From Companilactobacillus bobalius (GTDB taxonomy: Bacteria > Bacillota > Bacilli > Lactobacillales > Lactobacillaceae), in contig NZ_LNUA01000032.1 in the NCBI RefSeq assembly GCF_009764355.1, forward strand, positions 372,001 to 436,000: a stretch of 64,000 nt of DNA, given 5' to 3'. The notes below the pieces were generated by a model. The model did no database searches. It saw nothing but the letters and a program-made list of their open reading frames with translations, and had not been told where the DNA came from. Below, piece by piece: positions 1 to 10,085 of the stretch. The position numbers and the translations under genes were made by a program. The first letter of the stretch is position 1. The number at the start of each line of letters is the position of its first letter.

Positions 1-17
1 TAGGAGGTTGGTTTTTA

Positions 18-1181
18 ATGGCCGATAAGGATAAAAACAATATGTCTGGCGATTCTCGCGTTCCTAAATCCACACAAGGACTTGAGGGATCCGTTAGTCT
101 CGAAGATTTGAAGAAATATCATCTAATTAGTGATGGCACAAGTGATGAAGTTACACCTACTAGTGCGGTTTCTGACGATCAAACTTCTAATGATGCACCT
201 GTAGAAGAAAATACTGATGACTCAACAATAAATGAGAATCAGGAGTCTGCAGATCATCTTCAATCTGAAGAAAGCCAAGATCATTTAAGCGAAGCAAAAC
301 AGGATAATAATCCGGAACCAAATTATGACGATAATAATTATGACTCAGCACCAGAGGACGATCAGTCTGTTCCCGAAACACCAATACCTACACCAGTAGC
401 ACCCGAAGCACTTGATCAATCTGAATCAGAAGATTCAGTTGATGATGAAGCTGAAGATGATGATAAGAAGAGTAGTAAGCCTTGGGAAAACAGTTTCGAT
501 ACTGATACTGACGATGATGGACATGTGTCACGTGCTGTAACTAAAGAAAAACAACGTGGTAATCATACTTTAGTTGTTACCTTGGTTATTGCCTTAATTA
601 TTATTATGTTTACACCAGTGGTTATCAATGCTGTTAAAGGTAGTAGTAGTGGCGACTTGGATAGTACTCAATCTGCTAAGTCAGTAGAAAACAAAGACAA
701 GTCAACTAAGAAAAAGAAGAAATCTACTAAGAAAGCTACACCTAAGAAGAAAGCTGCCAAGAAGACAACAACTAAGAAGTCAACAAGCAACAACAATTCT
801 TCAAGTAATGATAGTAATAATAATTCTGATACAACAGATAATGATAGTTCTAACTCAAATGCTACAAATGATGACAACAGTACTACTTCAAATAGTAGTA
901 ACACTACAGCAAGTGATAACAATACAGCCAATTCAACAACAAGCTCAGATTCACAATCACAAGCTAGCCAATCAAATAGTACTGATAGTTCCAACAGTTC
1001 AGATACTTCAAGCACTACATCAAATAGTAATGCTAATAGTGGAGCTTCATATTACACTGTTAAGGCCGGTGATAACTGGTTCAGAATTGCTTACAACAAC
1101 AATTTAACAACAGCTCAATTGAAGAGTTTGAATGGTAATGTTGGTACATTGACACCAGGTACAACATTAAGAGTAAAATAG
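18..1181 (+). CDS. LysM-domain membrane-anchored envelope protein
   Basis: This 387-residue protein is probably a cell-envelope protein. Residues 1-180 are very acidic and hydrophilic. A single hydrophobic segment lies near residues 183-205 (rich in Val, Ile, Leu). A Lys-rich stretch follows at about 220-255, then a long Ser/Asn/Thr/Asp low-complexity linker. One C-terminal LysM domain sits at about 344-387 and begins YYTVKAGDNWFRIA. The inferred topology is a cytoplasmic acidic tail, one membrane span, a wall-spanning linker and a terminal peptidoglycan-binding LysM. The start is set by AGGAGG at positions 3-8. A terminator separates it from cmk, so it need not be co-transcribed with the following genes. 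No catalytic domain is visible, so the function beyond wall binding is unknown. Confidence 0.88.
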   Translation: MADKDKNNMSGDSRVPKSTQGLEGSVSLEDLKKYHLISDGTSDEVTPTSAVSDDQTSNDAPVEENTDDSTINENQESADHLQSEESQDHLSEAKQDNNPEPNYDDNNYDSAPEDDQSVPETPIPTPVAPEALDQSESEDSVDDEAEDDDKKSSKPWENSFDTDTDDDGHVSRAVTKEKQRGNHTLVVTLVIALIIIMFTPVVINAVKGSSSGDLDSTQSAKSVENKDKSTKKKKKSTKKATPKKKAAKKTTTKKSTSNNNSSSNDSNNNSDTTDNDSSNSNATNDDNSTTSNSSNTTASDNNTANSTTSSDSQSQASQSNSTDSSNSSDTSSTTSNSNANSGASYYTVKAGDNWFRIAYNNNLTTAQLKSLNGNVGTLTPGTTLRVK

Positions 1182-1192
1182 ATTAAGTAATT

Positions 1193-1225
1193 AAGGGTCT
1201 CTGACAATTTTGTCTGGGCCCTTTT
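1193..1225 (+). terminator. Rho-independent terminator after the LysM gene
   Basis: AAGGG pairs with CCCTT and an inner GACA pairs with TGTC, followed by a short T run. It lies between the LysM gene stop and the cmk ribosome binding site. Confidence 0.7.
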
Positions 1226-1244
1226 ATTAAGGAGAGAAAAATAG

Positions 1245-1904
1245 ATGCAAATTGCAATCGATGGACCAGCCTCAGCTGGTAAAAGTACTATTGCCAAATT
1301 AATTGCTAAAAATTTAGATTTTGTTTATTGCGACACTGGTGCGATGTACCGTACAGTAACATTACTTGCAAAAAAGAATAATGTAGGGTATGGTGATACT
1401 TTCAATATTTTGAAGTTAATGTCTGAACACAAGATCCATTTTCTTAATAAAGAAGATGGTCAACACGTTTACTTAGATGATGAGGATGTTTCAGATGCTA
1501 TTCGAACAGAAGAGATAACTAATAACGTTTCTCAAGTCTCAGCAATCAAAGAAGTTAGAACGGAATTAGTTCAAATGCAACGAGACATGGCAAACGACAT
1601 TAATATCGTAATGGATGGTCGTGATATTGGAACGACTGTTTTGCCTAATGCCGAAGTAAAAATTTTCTTAATTGCTAGTGTAGAAGTACGTGCGCAAAGA
1701 CGTTATAAAGAAAACCTTGAACGTGGCATCAATACACCTTTGAAAGAATTGCAAGATGAAATTGCTGCTCGTGATTACAAGGATTCACATCGTGAAATTT
1801 CGCCGTTGAAAAAGGCTGACGACGCTATCGAAGTTGATACATCAGATATGACCATTGAAGAAGTTGTTAAAAAAGTTACAGAAATTGTTAATGAACATAA
1901 GTAG
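1245..1904 (+). CDS. cmk: Cytidylate kinase
   Basis: Cmk phosphorylates CMP and dCMP to the diphosphates with ATP, in the cytoplasm. The 219-residue length is normal for the family. The P-loop GPASAGKST is at residues 7-15. The downstream motifs DTGAMYR and MDGRDIGT (nucleotide- and acceptor-binding in the family) are intact, and the lid-type motif RAQRRYKE follows. The start is preceded by AAGGAGAG. Only 11 bases separate it from der, so the two probably share a transcript. In many lactobacilli rpsA lies between these two genes; here it does not. Confidence 0.97.
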   Translation: MQIAIDGPASAGKSTIAKLIAKNLDFVYCDTGAMYRTVTLLAKKNNVGYGDTFNILKLMSEHKIHFLNKEDGQHVYLDDEDVSDAIRTEEITNNVSQVSAIKEVRTELVQMQRDMANDINIVMDGRDIGTTVLPNAEVKIFLIASVEVRAQRRYKENLERGINTPLKELQDEIAARDYKDSHREISPLKKADDAIEVDTSDMTIEEVVKKVTEIVNEHK

Positions 1905-1915
1905 GGAGGCAGATT

Positions 1916-3229
1916 ATGGCTGTTCCAGTAGTTGCGTTAGTAGGACGCCCCAATGTTGGTAAATCTACTATTTTCAATAGAATAATTAATGAAAGATTAT
2001 CTATTGTTGAAGATACACCGGGTGTAACTAGAGATCGTATTTATTCACGTGCTAGTTGGCTTGGAAAGGAATTCCGTTTGATCGATACCGGTGGTATTGA
2101 AATGAGCGGAGAAAAGATGTCAGTGCAAATCAAGAACCAAGCTGAAATTGCGATTGATGAAGCTGATGTTATTGTCTTTATCGTTAATGGACAAAATGGT
2201 GTTACTAAGGAAGATGAGGATGTTGCAAAAATCCTTTATCGTACTAAGAAACCAGTTGTTTTAGCGGTTAATAAGGCTGATAATCCAGAACAACGTGAGA
2301 ATATTTATGACTTTTATTCACTAGGATTTGGCGATCCTAATCCTATTTCTGGTTCACAGGGAACTGGTTTAGGTGATTTGTTGGATGAAATCGTAAAGGT
2401 ATTTCCTAATGATGATAAAGATATAGATGACGAATCAATTAAATTTAGTTTTATTGGTCGTCCTAATGTTGGTAAGTCATCATTAGTTAATGCTATTTTA
2501 GGCGACGAGCGTGTTATTGTTTCTGATATGCAAGGAACGACACGTGATGCTGTCGATACTAAGTATCATGATGAGAAGCTCGACAAAGACTTTACAATGA
2601 TTGATACTGCTGGTATTAGAAAACGTGGTAAGGTCTATGAAAATACAGAGAAATACTCTGTATTGCGTGCGTTGAGTGCAATTGATAAGTCTGACGTTGT
2701 CTGTGTTGTTTTGAATGCTGAAGAGGGTATTCGTGAACAAGATAAACGTGTAGCTGGTTATGCTCATAATGCTGGTAAAGGTGTTATTATCGTTGTTAAC
2801 AAGTGGGATGCTTTGAAGAAAGATACTCACACTATGCAGGACTTTGAAAACCAAATTAGAGCAGAGTTCCAATACTTGTCATACGCTCCAATTCTCTTTA
2901 CTTCAGCAATTAAGGGACAACGTTTAGATCAAATTCCAGAATTAGTAACACGTGTCTTCGATAACCGTCACCGTCGAATTCAATCAGCTGTTCTGAATGA
3001 TCTATTGTTGCGTGCTACTTCAATTGCACCAACACCATTAGTTAATGGTAAGAGATTACGTATTTACTACATGACACAAGTAGCTATTCAACCACCAACA
3101 TTCGTTGTTTTCGTTAATGATAGTGAATTATTGCATTTTTCATATGAACGTTTCTTGAAAAATCAATTACGAGATACATTTGACTTTGAAGGAACACCAA
3201 TTAAGATCTTGCCAAGAAAACGTAAATAG
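1916..3229 (+). CDS. der: Ribosome biogenesis GTPase Der (EngA)
   Basis: Der is a tandem-GTPase protein needed for late maturation of the 50S ribosomal subunit. At 437 residues it has the standard length. The first G domain has GRPNVGKST at residues 10-18, and the second repeats GRPNVGKSS near 181-189. Both have DT(G/A)G switch II motifs and NKxD motifs (NKAD and NKWD). The C-terminal KH-like domain ends in the usual basic tail (PRKRK). The start follows GGGAGG at good spacing. It appears to be co-transcribed with cmk. Confidence 0.98.
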   Translation: MAVPVVALVGRPNVGKSTIFNRIINERLSIVEDTPGVTRDRIYSRASWLGKEFRLIDTGGIEMSGEKMSVQIKNQAEIAIDEADVIVFIVNGQNGVTKEDEDVAKILYRTKKPVVLAVNKADNPEQRENIYDFYSLGFGDPNPISGSQGTGLGDLLDEIVKVFPNDDKDIDDESIKFSFIGRPNVGKSSLVNAILGDERVIVSDMQGTTRDAVDTKYHDEKLDKDFTMIDTAGIRKRGKVYENTEKYSVLRALSAIDKSDVVCVVLNAEEGIREQDKRVAGYAHNAGKGVIIVVNKWDALKKDTHTMQDFENQIRAEFQYLSYAPILFTSAIKGQRLDQIPELVTRVFDNRHRRIQSAVLNDLLLRATSIAPTPLVNGKRLRIYYMTQVAIQPPTFVVFVNDSELLHFSYERFLKNQLRDTFDFEGTPIKILPRKRK

Positions 3230-3417
3230 AGCCTAAAACGGTGCTATTTTACACGCTTTTATAAATATATTTATATTTAAAGAAAATTATCGTAAAAAAC
3301 GGCTTAAATGCTTGCCACATCGACATTCCTATGGTAGTTTTGTAAATAGAATAATGAACGCATTCAAATAGTTCATGTGTTCTAAATTTTTTACAAATTT
3401 CGGAGGTATTTTTACAT

Positions 3418-3693
3418 ATGGCAAATAAAGCTGAACTTATCGATAGTGTAGCAAGTAAAACTGGTTTGACAAAGAAGGATGCAACTTCAGCTGTTGATGC
3501 AGTCTTTGAAACAATCCAAGAAAACTTATCAGAAGGCAACAAAGTTCAATTGATTGGCTTTGGTAACTTCGAAGTACGTCAACGTGCTGCTCGTAAGGGT
3601 CGCAACCCACAAACTGGCGAAGAAATTAAGATTCCTGCAAGCAAGGTTCCTGCATTTAAACCAGGTAAGGCTTTGAAGGATTCAGTTAAATAA
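3418..3693 (+). CDS. hup: HU-family DNA-binding protein
   Basis: This is a 91-residue histone-like HU protein, which binds DNA as a dimer and bends and compacts the nucleoid. It has the full HU pattern: [20 protein letters not shown] at the N-terminus, then the [21 protein letters not shown] signature and the DNA-contacting arm ending [14 protein letters not shown] strong CGGAGG ribosome binding site precedes the ATG. The 188-base AT-rich gap upstream implies its own promoter and a long leader; I see no convincing -35/-10 pair there. A strong terminator follows, so it is likely a monocistronic, highly expressed gene. Confidence 0.98.
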   Translation: MANKAELIDSVASKTGLTKKDATSAVDAVFETIQENLSEGNKVQLIGFGNFEVRQRAARKGRNPQTGEEIKIPASKVPAFKPGKALKDSVK

Positions 3694-3708
3694 TTCTTTT
3701 TAATTAGG

Positions 3709-3733
3709 GGCGGTCATTAGACCGTCTTTTTTT
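3709..3733 (+). terminator. Rho-independent terminator of hup
   Basis: GGCGGTC pairs with GACCGTC across an ATTA loop and is followed by seven T residues. Confidence 0.9.
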
Positions 3734-3757
3734 ACGCAAAAATATGGAGGTAACAAT

Positions 3758-5002
3758 TTGAGTAAAGCAGATGAAGTTATAGAAACAATTGATGATGGTG
3801 ACTTTTCGAAAGTTGATTCTTTAATTCAAGAATCAATTGTACAAGATGATGACCAAACTCAATTCTCACTTGCAGAGACTTTGATGAGCCGTGGTTTATC
3901 CGTCCAAGCTAAGACTGTCTATGACCATTTATTAACGATGTATCCAACTGAAGGGCAAATTTTGTCTCGTTTAGCGGAGATTTCTGTGTCTGATGGAGAT
4001 ACCGATCAAGCTTTAAGCTATATTTCTCAAATCACGCCCGATTCACCAGCATATGCCGAAAATTTGCTGGTTTCAGCCGATATATATCAATCTCAAGGTT
4101 TGTATGAAGTTAGTGAACAAAAACTATTAAGTGGTATCAGAGAATTCCCTGATGAAGAAGTATTCAAGTTTGCTTTAGCTGAAGTTTATTTTGATGAGAA
4201 TAAATTCAGTAAAGCTTTGACATATTACGATATGTTATTAGATATGGGCATTAAAAATTACTCTGGTATCTCAATTGTTTTACGTAAGGCCAGTTCCCTT
4301 GCTGGGGATGGTCAGTATGAAGAAGCTATTGACGTTTATGAAGATTTGAATGCGATTGAGTTGAATGAGGACGCTCAATTCCAATTAGGCTTCTTGTATA
4401 ATCAAGTTAAAAACTATAACAAGTCAATCAGTATCTTGGAAAAACTTTTGGAGACGAACCGTGATTATCCAACTGCTTATTCAATTTTGGCCGAGGATTA
4501 TTTGAACATTAAGAAGAATTCCGATGCCTTCAAGTATGCACAATTAGGTTTGAATTTGAATGAACTAGATGACAATCTTTATCAGATAGCTTTTGATGCT
4601 GGAACTGCGGAAGATCCAACCGGGGCAATCAAGATACTTGAAAAAGGAATTCAAACAGTAGAGAATCCTTTGCCTTTGGTAATTAAACTGAGTGATTATT
4701 ATGTAACTAAAGGCCAATTCAAGAGTAATCTTGATTTATTGAACGGTCGTGACATCAGTAATAATCCTAAGTTGGTTTGGAATCTAGCCAAATCAGAATT
4801 TGAAACTGATGATGTAAATAAGGCTCAGGAGAATATTTTGCTAGTTCTCGACGATTTTAAGGATAATTTGGATTACTTATCAGATTTAATTGAAATCCTT
4901 CGTAGCACGGGTAATAATGATGTTCTCAAGCCAGCCATTCAACTGTACTTGAAACAAGATCCTGATAATGAAGAAATGCATAATCTATTGGATCAAATAT
5001 AG
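3758..5002 (+). CDS. Tetratricopeptide repeat protein (YpiA-like)
   Basis: This 414-residue protein is made of TPR-type helical repeats and has no signal peptide or membrane segment, so it is a cytoplasmic scaffold protein. Several repeats show the TPR pattern of small and aromatic residues, for example around AEVYFDENKFSKALTYYD and AQFQLGFLYNQVKNYNKSIS. It starts at TTG after a good GGAGG site. The hup-TPR-cca order is common in lactobacilli. The partner protein and exact role are unknown. A terminator follows, so cca is transcribed separately. Confidence 0.88.
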   Translation: MSKADEVIETIDDGDFSKVDSLIQESIVQDDDQTQFSLAETLMSRGLSVQAKTVYDHLLTMYPTEGQILSRLAEISVSDGDTDQALSYISQITPDSPAYAENLLVSADIYQSQGLYEVSEQKLLSGIREFPDEEVFKFALAEVYFDENKFSKALTYYDMLLDMGIKNYSGISIVLRKASSLAGDGQYEEAIDVYEDLNAIELNEDAQFQLGFLYNQVKNYNKSISILEKLLETNRDYPTAYSILAEDYLNIKKNSDAFKYAQLGLNLNELDDNLYQIAFDAGTAEDPTGAIKILEKGIQTVENPLPLVIKLSDYYVTKGQFKSNLDLLNGRDISNNPKLVWNLAKSEFETDDVNKAQENILLVLDDFKDNLDYLSDLIEILRSTGNNDVLKPAIQLYLKQDPDNEEMHNLLDQI

Positions 5003-5015
5003 AAATTAGTAATAA

Positions 5016-5055
5016 CCTCACTAGGATCAATGTATATCTTAGTGAGGCTATTTTT
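5016..5055 (+). terminator. Rho-independent terminator after the TPR gene
   Basis: CCTCACTA (5016-5023) pairs with TAGTGAGG (5040-5047), followed by CTATTTTT. Confidence 0.88.
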
Positions 5056-5102
5056 ATAATTTTAACCGCATTATAAGGTCTTTATTTAGTAACATTCATG
5101 AT

Positions 5103-5113
5103 TGGTATATAAT
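5103..5113 (+). promoter_or_regulatory. Probable promoter (-10 region) of cca
   Basis: TGG followed by TATATAAT gives an extended -10 element 36 bases before the cca start. The -35 (TTTAGT, 5085-5090) is weak. Confidence 0.5.
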
Positions 5114-5148
5114 AAATAAAGACTTTTATGATTATGTGAGGTAAAAAT

Positions 5149-6348
5149 ATGCAAATCAAACAACTTCCTGAAGATTTTAAACAGGCGTTACCAGTACTAG
5201 AAGAAATTGAGCAAGCCGGATTTGAGGCTTATTTCGTTGGGGGAAGTGTGCGCGACCATATTTTAGGATTACCGATCCACGATGTCGATATTGCTACAAG
5301 TGCTTATCCGGAAGAAATCAAGAAAATTTTTAAACGTACAATTGATACCGGAATTCAACATGGCACAGTCACGGTATTATTGAATGATGCGTCATATGAA
5401 ATTACTACTTTTAGAACAGAATCCGGTTATCAAGATTATCGTCGTCCAGATAAAGTAACTTTTGTGAGATCACTAGCTGATGATTTAAAGCGCCGTGATT
5501 TTACGATCAATGCTTTAGCAGTTGATTTGAATGGTAATGTGATTGATAAGTTCGATGGGTTAAAAGACTTGGACAAGAAAATCATTCGAGCAGTTGGTCA
5601 GGCTGAAGCTAGATTTCACGAGGATGCTTTGAGAATGATGCGAGCAGTTAGATTCCAAGCCCAATTGAACTTTCAAATTGAAGCTCAAACGGCTCAGGCA
5701 GTGGCTGATAATGCACCATTGTTGTCCAAAATAGCAATTGAACGTATTCGAGAAGAATTCGTTAAATTGCTATTGAGTCAATCGTGGAAAACTGGTTTTG
5801 CTGACTTTCTCAAGTTGAATTTGAGTGAGTATTGTCCTGGTTTCAAAGACCAGCGGGTGGAATTGTCTGAATTATTGAATGCTGAGGGTACTTTTGTCGA
5901 TGAGGATGCAGCTTGGACAGCAATTGGCTACGCTTTAAATATGAATCATCCCGAATTCAACAGATTTTTACGTGATTGGAAGGTTTCCAATAAGGTTCGT
6001 GAGGCTAGTGTGAATAGTCTGGATATGCTGCATTTGTTTGAGAATCAGGATTACGATTTGTGGAATATTTATAAATTTGGCTTGGATAATTTTGAACGTG
6101 TGCTTCAACTTTGCCAAATGCTTCAAATTGAATTTGATTATGTAGATTTAAAACAAAAAGTAGAGCAAATTTCTATCAAAAATAGTCATGATTTAGCTAT
6201 TACAGGAAAAGATATTTGTGAGATTCTAGGTGTAAAACCAGGTCCAATTATTGGAAAATCAATGTCTCAAATAGAGCGTGCTGTCGTGGAAGGAAACGTT
6301 TACAATAATTTTGATGAATTAAGACATTATTTGTTAAGTAATCAATAA
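5149..6348 (+). CDS. cca: CCA tRNA nucleotidyltransferase
   Basis: This enzyme adds or repairs the 3' CCA end of tRNAs using CTP and ATP without a nucleic acid template. The 399-residue length matches the class II Gram-positive enzymes. The N-terminal head contains GGSVRD followed by HDVDIAT, whose two Asp residues bind the catalytic metal. The RRDFTINA and EDALRMMRAVRF motifs (nucleotide selection and neck) follow. It starts at ATG after GTGAGG and has its own promoter between two terminators. Confidence 0.97.
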   Translation: MQIKQLPEDFKQALPVLEEIEQAGFEAYFVGGSVRDHILGLPIHDVDIATSAYPEEIKKIFKRTIDTGIQHGTVTVLLNDASYEITTFRTESGYQDYRRPDKVTFVRSLADDLKRRDFTINALAVDLNGNVIDKFDGLKDLDKKIIRAVGQAEARFHEDALRMMRAVRFQAQLNFQIEAQTAQAVADNAPLLSKIAIERIREEFVKLLLSQSWKTGFADFLKLNLSEYCPGFKDQRVELSELLNAEGTFVDEDAAWTAIGYALNMNHPEFNRFLRDWKVSNKVREASVNSLDMLHLFENQDYDLWNIYKFGLDNFERVLQLCQMLQIEFDYVDLKQKVEQISIKNSHDLAITGKDICEILGVKPGPIIGKSMSQIERAVVEGNVYNNFDELRHYLLSNQ

Positions 6349-6400
6349 CCCTGTGTTATTATGAAATCAGTAAGTATTTTATGATTGAAAGGGTGGTAAT

Positions 6401-6865
6401 ATGACTAAGCATGTTTTTAAAGAATTGAAATTCTACTTCAGAAATGATGATACTTGGACAGTTAATCATGGAGAAATGAGTGATGTTTGGATTTCTCGTG
6501 TAACTACAAGTTATGGACGTATCGCGGGTGGACGTATGCAAGAGATTCACCCATGTAAACGTTTTAGAATTGAAATTTTACCTGCAGCTGACTACATTAA
6601 GGATACTGATGTTTCTACAGCTGCTTTGGCAGATGGTATGTTCAACCGTATTATTAAGTATCAAGATATCGAAAAGTGTGACATTGTTTTTGAAGATGAC
6701 GAAGGCAAGGAACCAATGGAGATTTACTTCCCATTCAAGCAAAAAGATGCTGAAGGCTTAGACAATGCTTATCAAACTTCAACAATTTCAAGCAAGAGTG
6801 GAAACTTATTTATTTCAATTGATCCAGAAAATACGGTATATGACTTATATAAAGAAGAATTATAA
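6401..6865 (+). CDS. Conserved hypothetical protein, 154 aa
   Basis: I do not recognise this family. The 154-residue protein is soluble, acidic and free of signal or membrane segments. It contains several aromatic-rich beta-type stretches (such as KFYFRNDDTWTV and VWISRVTT) and a single pair of Cys residues. The start follows a GGGTGG site. It stands between cca and a short KOW-like protein and is closed by its own terminator. Its length, codon use and clean start support a real gene; the function cannot be inferred from the sequence. Confidence 0.75.
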   Translation: MTKHVFKELKFYFRNDDTWTVNHGEMSDVWISRVTTSYGRIAGGRMQEIHPCKRFRIEILPAADYIKDTDVSTAALADGMFNRIIKYQDIEKCDIVFEDDEGKEPMEIYFPFKQKDAEGLDNAYQTSTISSKSGNLFISIDPENTVYDLYKEEL

Positions 6866-6867
6866 TT

Positions 6868-6916
6868 AAAAATACGGGACATTGGTTAATTTATTTTGAC
6901 TTGTGTTCCGTATTTT
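6868..6916 (+). terminator. Rho-independent terminator
   Basis: AAAATACGG pairs with CCGTATTTT around a loop of about 28 bases. The hairpin covers the upstream GTG at 6903 of the next frame, so that gene must start later (at 6933). Confidence 0.75.
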
Positions 6917-6932
6917 ATTGGGAGAAATTAAT

Positions 6933-7103
6933 ATGGGGAATTTAAAAATAGGATCGATGGTTAAAATTGTTGATCAAAAAGATGCTATGAAAGATCAAAT
7001 TGGGGCAGTCGTTTATTTTGATGAAAAACGTGAAAAAATTTTAGTCAGGTTTGGCGGAGTCCAACAGCTATACTATGCATTGGATCAGTTAAAAGAGTAC
7101 TAA
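6933..7103 (+). CDS. Small KOW-like hypothetical protein
   Basis: This 56-residue protein has the look of a single small beta-barrel domain. It begins MGNLKIGSMVKIVDQKDA and has a pattern of short strands with Gly turns, ending LDQLKEY. It resembles KOW/DUF2187-type short domains, which can bind nucleic acid, but I assign this only tentatively. The frame is open upstream to 6903, but that start falls inside the preceding terminator. ATG 6933 has a GGGAGA site at correct spacing. A terminator follows. Confidence 0.6.
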   Translation: MGNLKIGSMVKIVDQKDAMKDQIGAVVYFDEKREKILVRFGGVQQLYYALDQLKEY

Positions 7104-7157
7104 GAGGTTTTACAATCGACGGGTTACATGTGATAATAAATATTGATAAGTTTGATA

Positions 7158-7187
7158 CCTCTATCTACATGGGTAGAGGAATTTTTT
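7158..7187 (+). terminator. Rho-independent terminator
   Basis: CCTCTA pairs with TAGAGG, followed by AATTTTTT. It lies just before the ABC-F gene. Confidence 0.75.
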
Positions 7188-7208
7188 ATTTACAGTGGTG
7201 AAAATTAA

Positions 7209-9113
7209 TTGAAAACCTTAAATATAACTAATGCATCAAAATCCTTTGGAGAAAGAACACTCTTTAAGGATGTTACCTTTACAATTAACGAAGGTGACCG
7301 AATTGGTCTTTTAGGCCTAAATGGTACTGGTAAGACAACACTTTTGGACGGTATTGTTAATAATAGTGATTTGAATACAATCACAGTCGATAAACCAAAA
7401 GATTATAAAATCTCTTATTTGAAGCAGCAACCTGATTTGGATGAAAATTCATCTGTTATTGATGCTGTCTTCAATGGTAGTGGCGAAAAATTCCAATTAA
7501 TTCGTCAATATGAAAATTCATTGACTAAGTTTAACGCTAATTCGACTGATACTAAGATTCAAAATGAATTCTTCAAGTTACAGGAGCAGATGAACGCATC
7601 TGAAGCTTGGCAGATGGAATCAGATGTTAAATCGATTTTGAATAAGCTTGGTATTACAGAATTGGACAAGAAGATTTCAGAATTATCTGGTGGTCAACAA
7701 AGACGTGTGGCTTTAGCCCAGACCTTAATCTCTGAAGCTGATCTTTTAATCCTTGATGAGCCAACTAACCATTTGGACTATGAAGCAATTGACTGGTTGC
7801 AAGCATATTTGAGTAAGTATAAAGGATCCGTTCTATTTGTAACCCATGATCGTTATTTCCTAAATGAGGTTGCTACAAGAATTTTTGAAATTGAAAATCG
7901 TAACATAACTGAATACGACGGTAACTATGAGAAGTATCTTCAACAAAAAGCCGATAATGAAGACATTTATGCTTCAGAACAACATCACAAAACCCAACTC
8001 TACAAACAAGAATTGAAGTGGATGCGTGCCGGCGTTAAAGCTCGTGGAACTAAACAGCAAGCTAGAAAAGATCGCTTTACTAATTTAAAAGAAGATCTTC
8101 AAGATAAACCAGATGTTCAAAAAGAAATGTCAATCGATATTGCCCAACAACGTTTGGGTAATGATGTTTTTGATATTAAAGATGCTAATTTGAAATTTGC
8201 TAAACACATTATCTTAGATGATTTCAGCTATCTAGTATCACGTGGTGACCGTATTGGGATAACTGGTTCAAACGGTTCTGGTAAGACTACCTTTTTGAAT
8301 GCTATTGATAAGCAAATCCCATTGGATTCAGGTGAGATAAAAACTGGTCAAACAGTAAAGATTGGCTACTATACACAACATACGCGTGATATGGATCCTG
8401 ATAAGCGTGTAATTAGATATTTGGAGAGTATCGGCCAAGGTGTGAGAAATACTGACGGTGAACACATGTCAGCTTCACAAATGCTAGATACCTTTAAGTT
8501 TGATCATCAAATGCAGGGTGCATTTGTTCGTGAGCTATCCGGTGGTGAAAAACGTCGTTTATACTTACTAGCCATTCTAATGGACCAACCAAATGTACTT
8601 TTGCTTGATGAGCCAACTAATAATTTGGATATCGAAACTTTGACAATTTTGGAAGATTACTTGAGTAGCTTTAAAGGAACTGTTTTGGCAGTATCCCATG
8701 ATCGCTATTTCTTAGATAAAATTGCTGATAAATTGTTGATTTTTGAAGGCCAAGGTCAAATTGAAGAGAGCTATGATTCTTATTCAGCCTACTTACAAAG
8801 AGCGACTGCTAAGAAACAGGCTCAACATCATGAGGCTAAGGAACAAAAGCACGTTGAAGCTAAGCAAAAGGCTGAACAAGAACAAAAAGCTGAGCCTAAG
8901 AAAAAGCTGACTTATGCAGAACAAAAAGAGTACGAAAAGTTAGAACCTCAGATCGACAAATTGGATTCTGAAATATCCACCTTACAAGATGAATTGAATA
9001 ATCCAGACAATGGTTACGAAAAATTAATGGATTATCAAAGAGAACTTGATGAAAAGAACCAAGCAGAAGAAAAACTGATGGAACGTTGGGAATATTTAAG
9101 TCAATTTGCCTAG
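7209..9113 (+). CDS. ABC-F family ATPase, Uup-like
   Basis: This is a soluble ABC-F protein with two nucleotide-binding domains and no membrane segments. The family acts on ribosomes, relieving stalls or protecting the tRNA exit site. NBD1 has GLNGTGKTT and LSGGQQRR; NBD2 has GSNGSGKTT and LSGGEKRR. Each has the DEPTN(H/N)LD Walker B. The linker between them is long and charged, as in the family. A C-terminal charged region (about residues 540-634, rich in Lys/Glu/Gln) forms a predicted coiled coil and points to the Uup branch. It starts at TTG. The gene sits 9 bases upstream of thyA. Confidence 0.9.
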   Translation: MKTLNITNASKSFGERTLFKDVTFTINEGDRIGLLGLNGTGKTTLLDGIVNNSDLNTITVDKPKDYKISYLKQQPDLDENSSVIDAVFNGSGEKFQLIRQYENSLTKFNANSTDTKIQNEFFKLQEQMNASEAWQMESDVKSILNKLGITELDKKISELSGGQQRRVALAQTLISEADLLILDEPTNHLDYEAIDWLQAYLSKYKGSVLFVTHDRYFLNEVATRIFEIENRNITEYDGNYEKYLQQKADNEDIYASEQHHKTQLYKQELKWMRAGVKARGTKQQARKDRFTNLKEDLQDKPDVQKEMSIDIAQQRLGNDVFDIKDANLKFAKHIILDDFSYLVSRGDRIGITGSNGSGKTTFLNAIDKQIPLDSGEIKTGQTVKIGYYTQHTRDMDPDKRVIRYLESIGQGVRNTDGEHMSASQMLDTFKFDHQMQGAFVRELSGGEKRRLYLLAILMDQPNVLLLDEPTNNLDIETLTILEDYLSSFKGTVLAVSHDRYFLDKIADKLLIFEGQGQIEESYDSYSAYLQRATAKKQAQHHEAKEQKHVEAKQKAEQEQKAEPKKKLTYAEQKEYEKLEPQIDKLDSEISTLQDELNNPDNGYEKLMDYQRELDEKNQAEEKLMERWEYLSQFA

Positions 9114-9122
9114 GAGAAGAAA

Positions 9123-10073
9123 ATGCACAACGAACAACAATATTTAGATCTTTTACAATATGTTTTGAATCAAGGTCACAAGAAAAGTGATCGTACAGGA
9201 ACAGGAACGATTAGTACCTTTGGTTATCAGATGCGCTTTAATTTACAAGAATCATTTCCTCTTTTGACAACTAAGAAGATTCCTTTTGGTTTGATTAAGA
9301 GTGAACTATTGTGGTTCTTGCATGGCGATACTAATATTAAATACTTATTGGAACATCACAATCATATTTGGGACGAATGGGCTTTTAAGAACTATATTGA
9401 AAGTACTGATTATACTGGACCTGATATGAATGATTTCGGACGTCGCAGTTTAGTGGATACTGATTTTGCCAAAGAGTATAAAGTTCAAAAGAACAAGTTT
9501 GATCAAGCTATTTTAACTGACGATGCTTTTGCTCAAAAGTTCGGTAATTTAGGGGATGTTTACGGAGCTCAATGGCGCCATTGGCAAAAACGTGATGGTG
9601 GTTTTATTGATCAAATTGCAAATGTGATTGATCAAATCAAAAAAACTCCTGATTCACGCCGTTTGATTGTTAGTGCTTGGAATCCAGAAGATGTGCCAAC
9701 AATGGCTTTACCACCTTGTCATACGTTGTTCCAATTCTACGTAAATGATGGTAAACTGTCCTGCCAGCTCTATCAAAGAAGTGGGGATCTCTTCTTAGGG
9801 GTACCTTTTAATATTGCTAGTTATGCGCTTTTGACACATTTGATTGCAAGAGAGACTGGTCTAGAAGTAGGAGAATTTATTCATACTTTAGGTGACGCTC
9901 ATATTTACTTGAATCATTTGGATCAAGTTAAAGAACAACTTAGTCGTAAACCAGCTATGGGACCACAATTAGAGATCAAGAGTGATAAGAGTATTTTCGA
10001 AATAGAAGCTTCAGATATAATCGTGAATGACTACAATCCACAACCTGCCATCAAGGCACCAGTGGCTGTTTAG
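9123..10073 (+). CDS. thyA: Thymidylate synthase
   Basis: ThyA converts dUMP to dTMP using methylene-tetrahydrofolate and releases dihydrofolate. At 316 residues it is the long Lactobacillus-type enzyme with the insertion after residue 90. The nucleophile Cys lies in [13 protein letters not shown], and the [12 protein letters not shown] and [18 protein letters not shown] motifs are intact. AGGAGA precedes the ATG. The dfr gene that regenerates tetrahydrofolate follows 12 bases later, so the two form a functional pair. Confidence 0.98.
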   Translation: MHNEQQYLDLLQYVLNQGHKKSDRTGTGTISTFGYQMRFNLQESFPLLTTKKIPFGLIKSELLWFLHGDTNIKYLLEHHNHIWDEWAFKNYIESTDYTGPDMNDFGRRSLVDTDFAKEYKVQKNKFDQAILTDDAFAQKFGNLGDVYGAQWRHWQKRDGGFIDQIANVIDQIKKTPDSRRLIVSAWNPEDVPTMALPPCHTLFQFYVNDGKLSCQLYQRSGDLFLGVPFNIASYALLTHLIARETGLEVGEFIHTLGDAHIYLNHLDQVKEQLSRKPAMGPQLEIKSDKSIFEIEASDIIVNDYNPQPAIKAPVAV

Positions 10074-10085
10074 GAGGAACTGTAA

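Noticed and set aside
668..1015. Long minus-strand frame inside the LysM gene
   Set aside because: Shadow of the repetitive Ser/Asn/Asp linker; Leu/Val-rich nonsense with no start signals.
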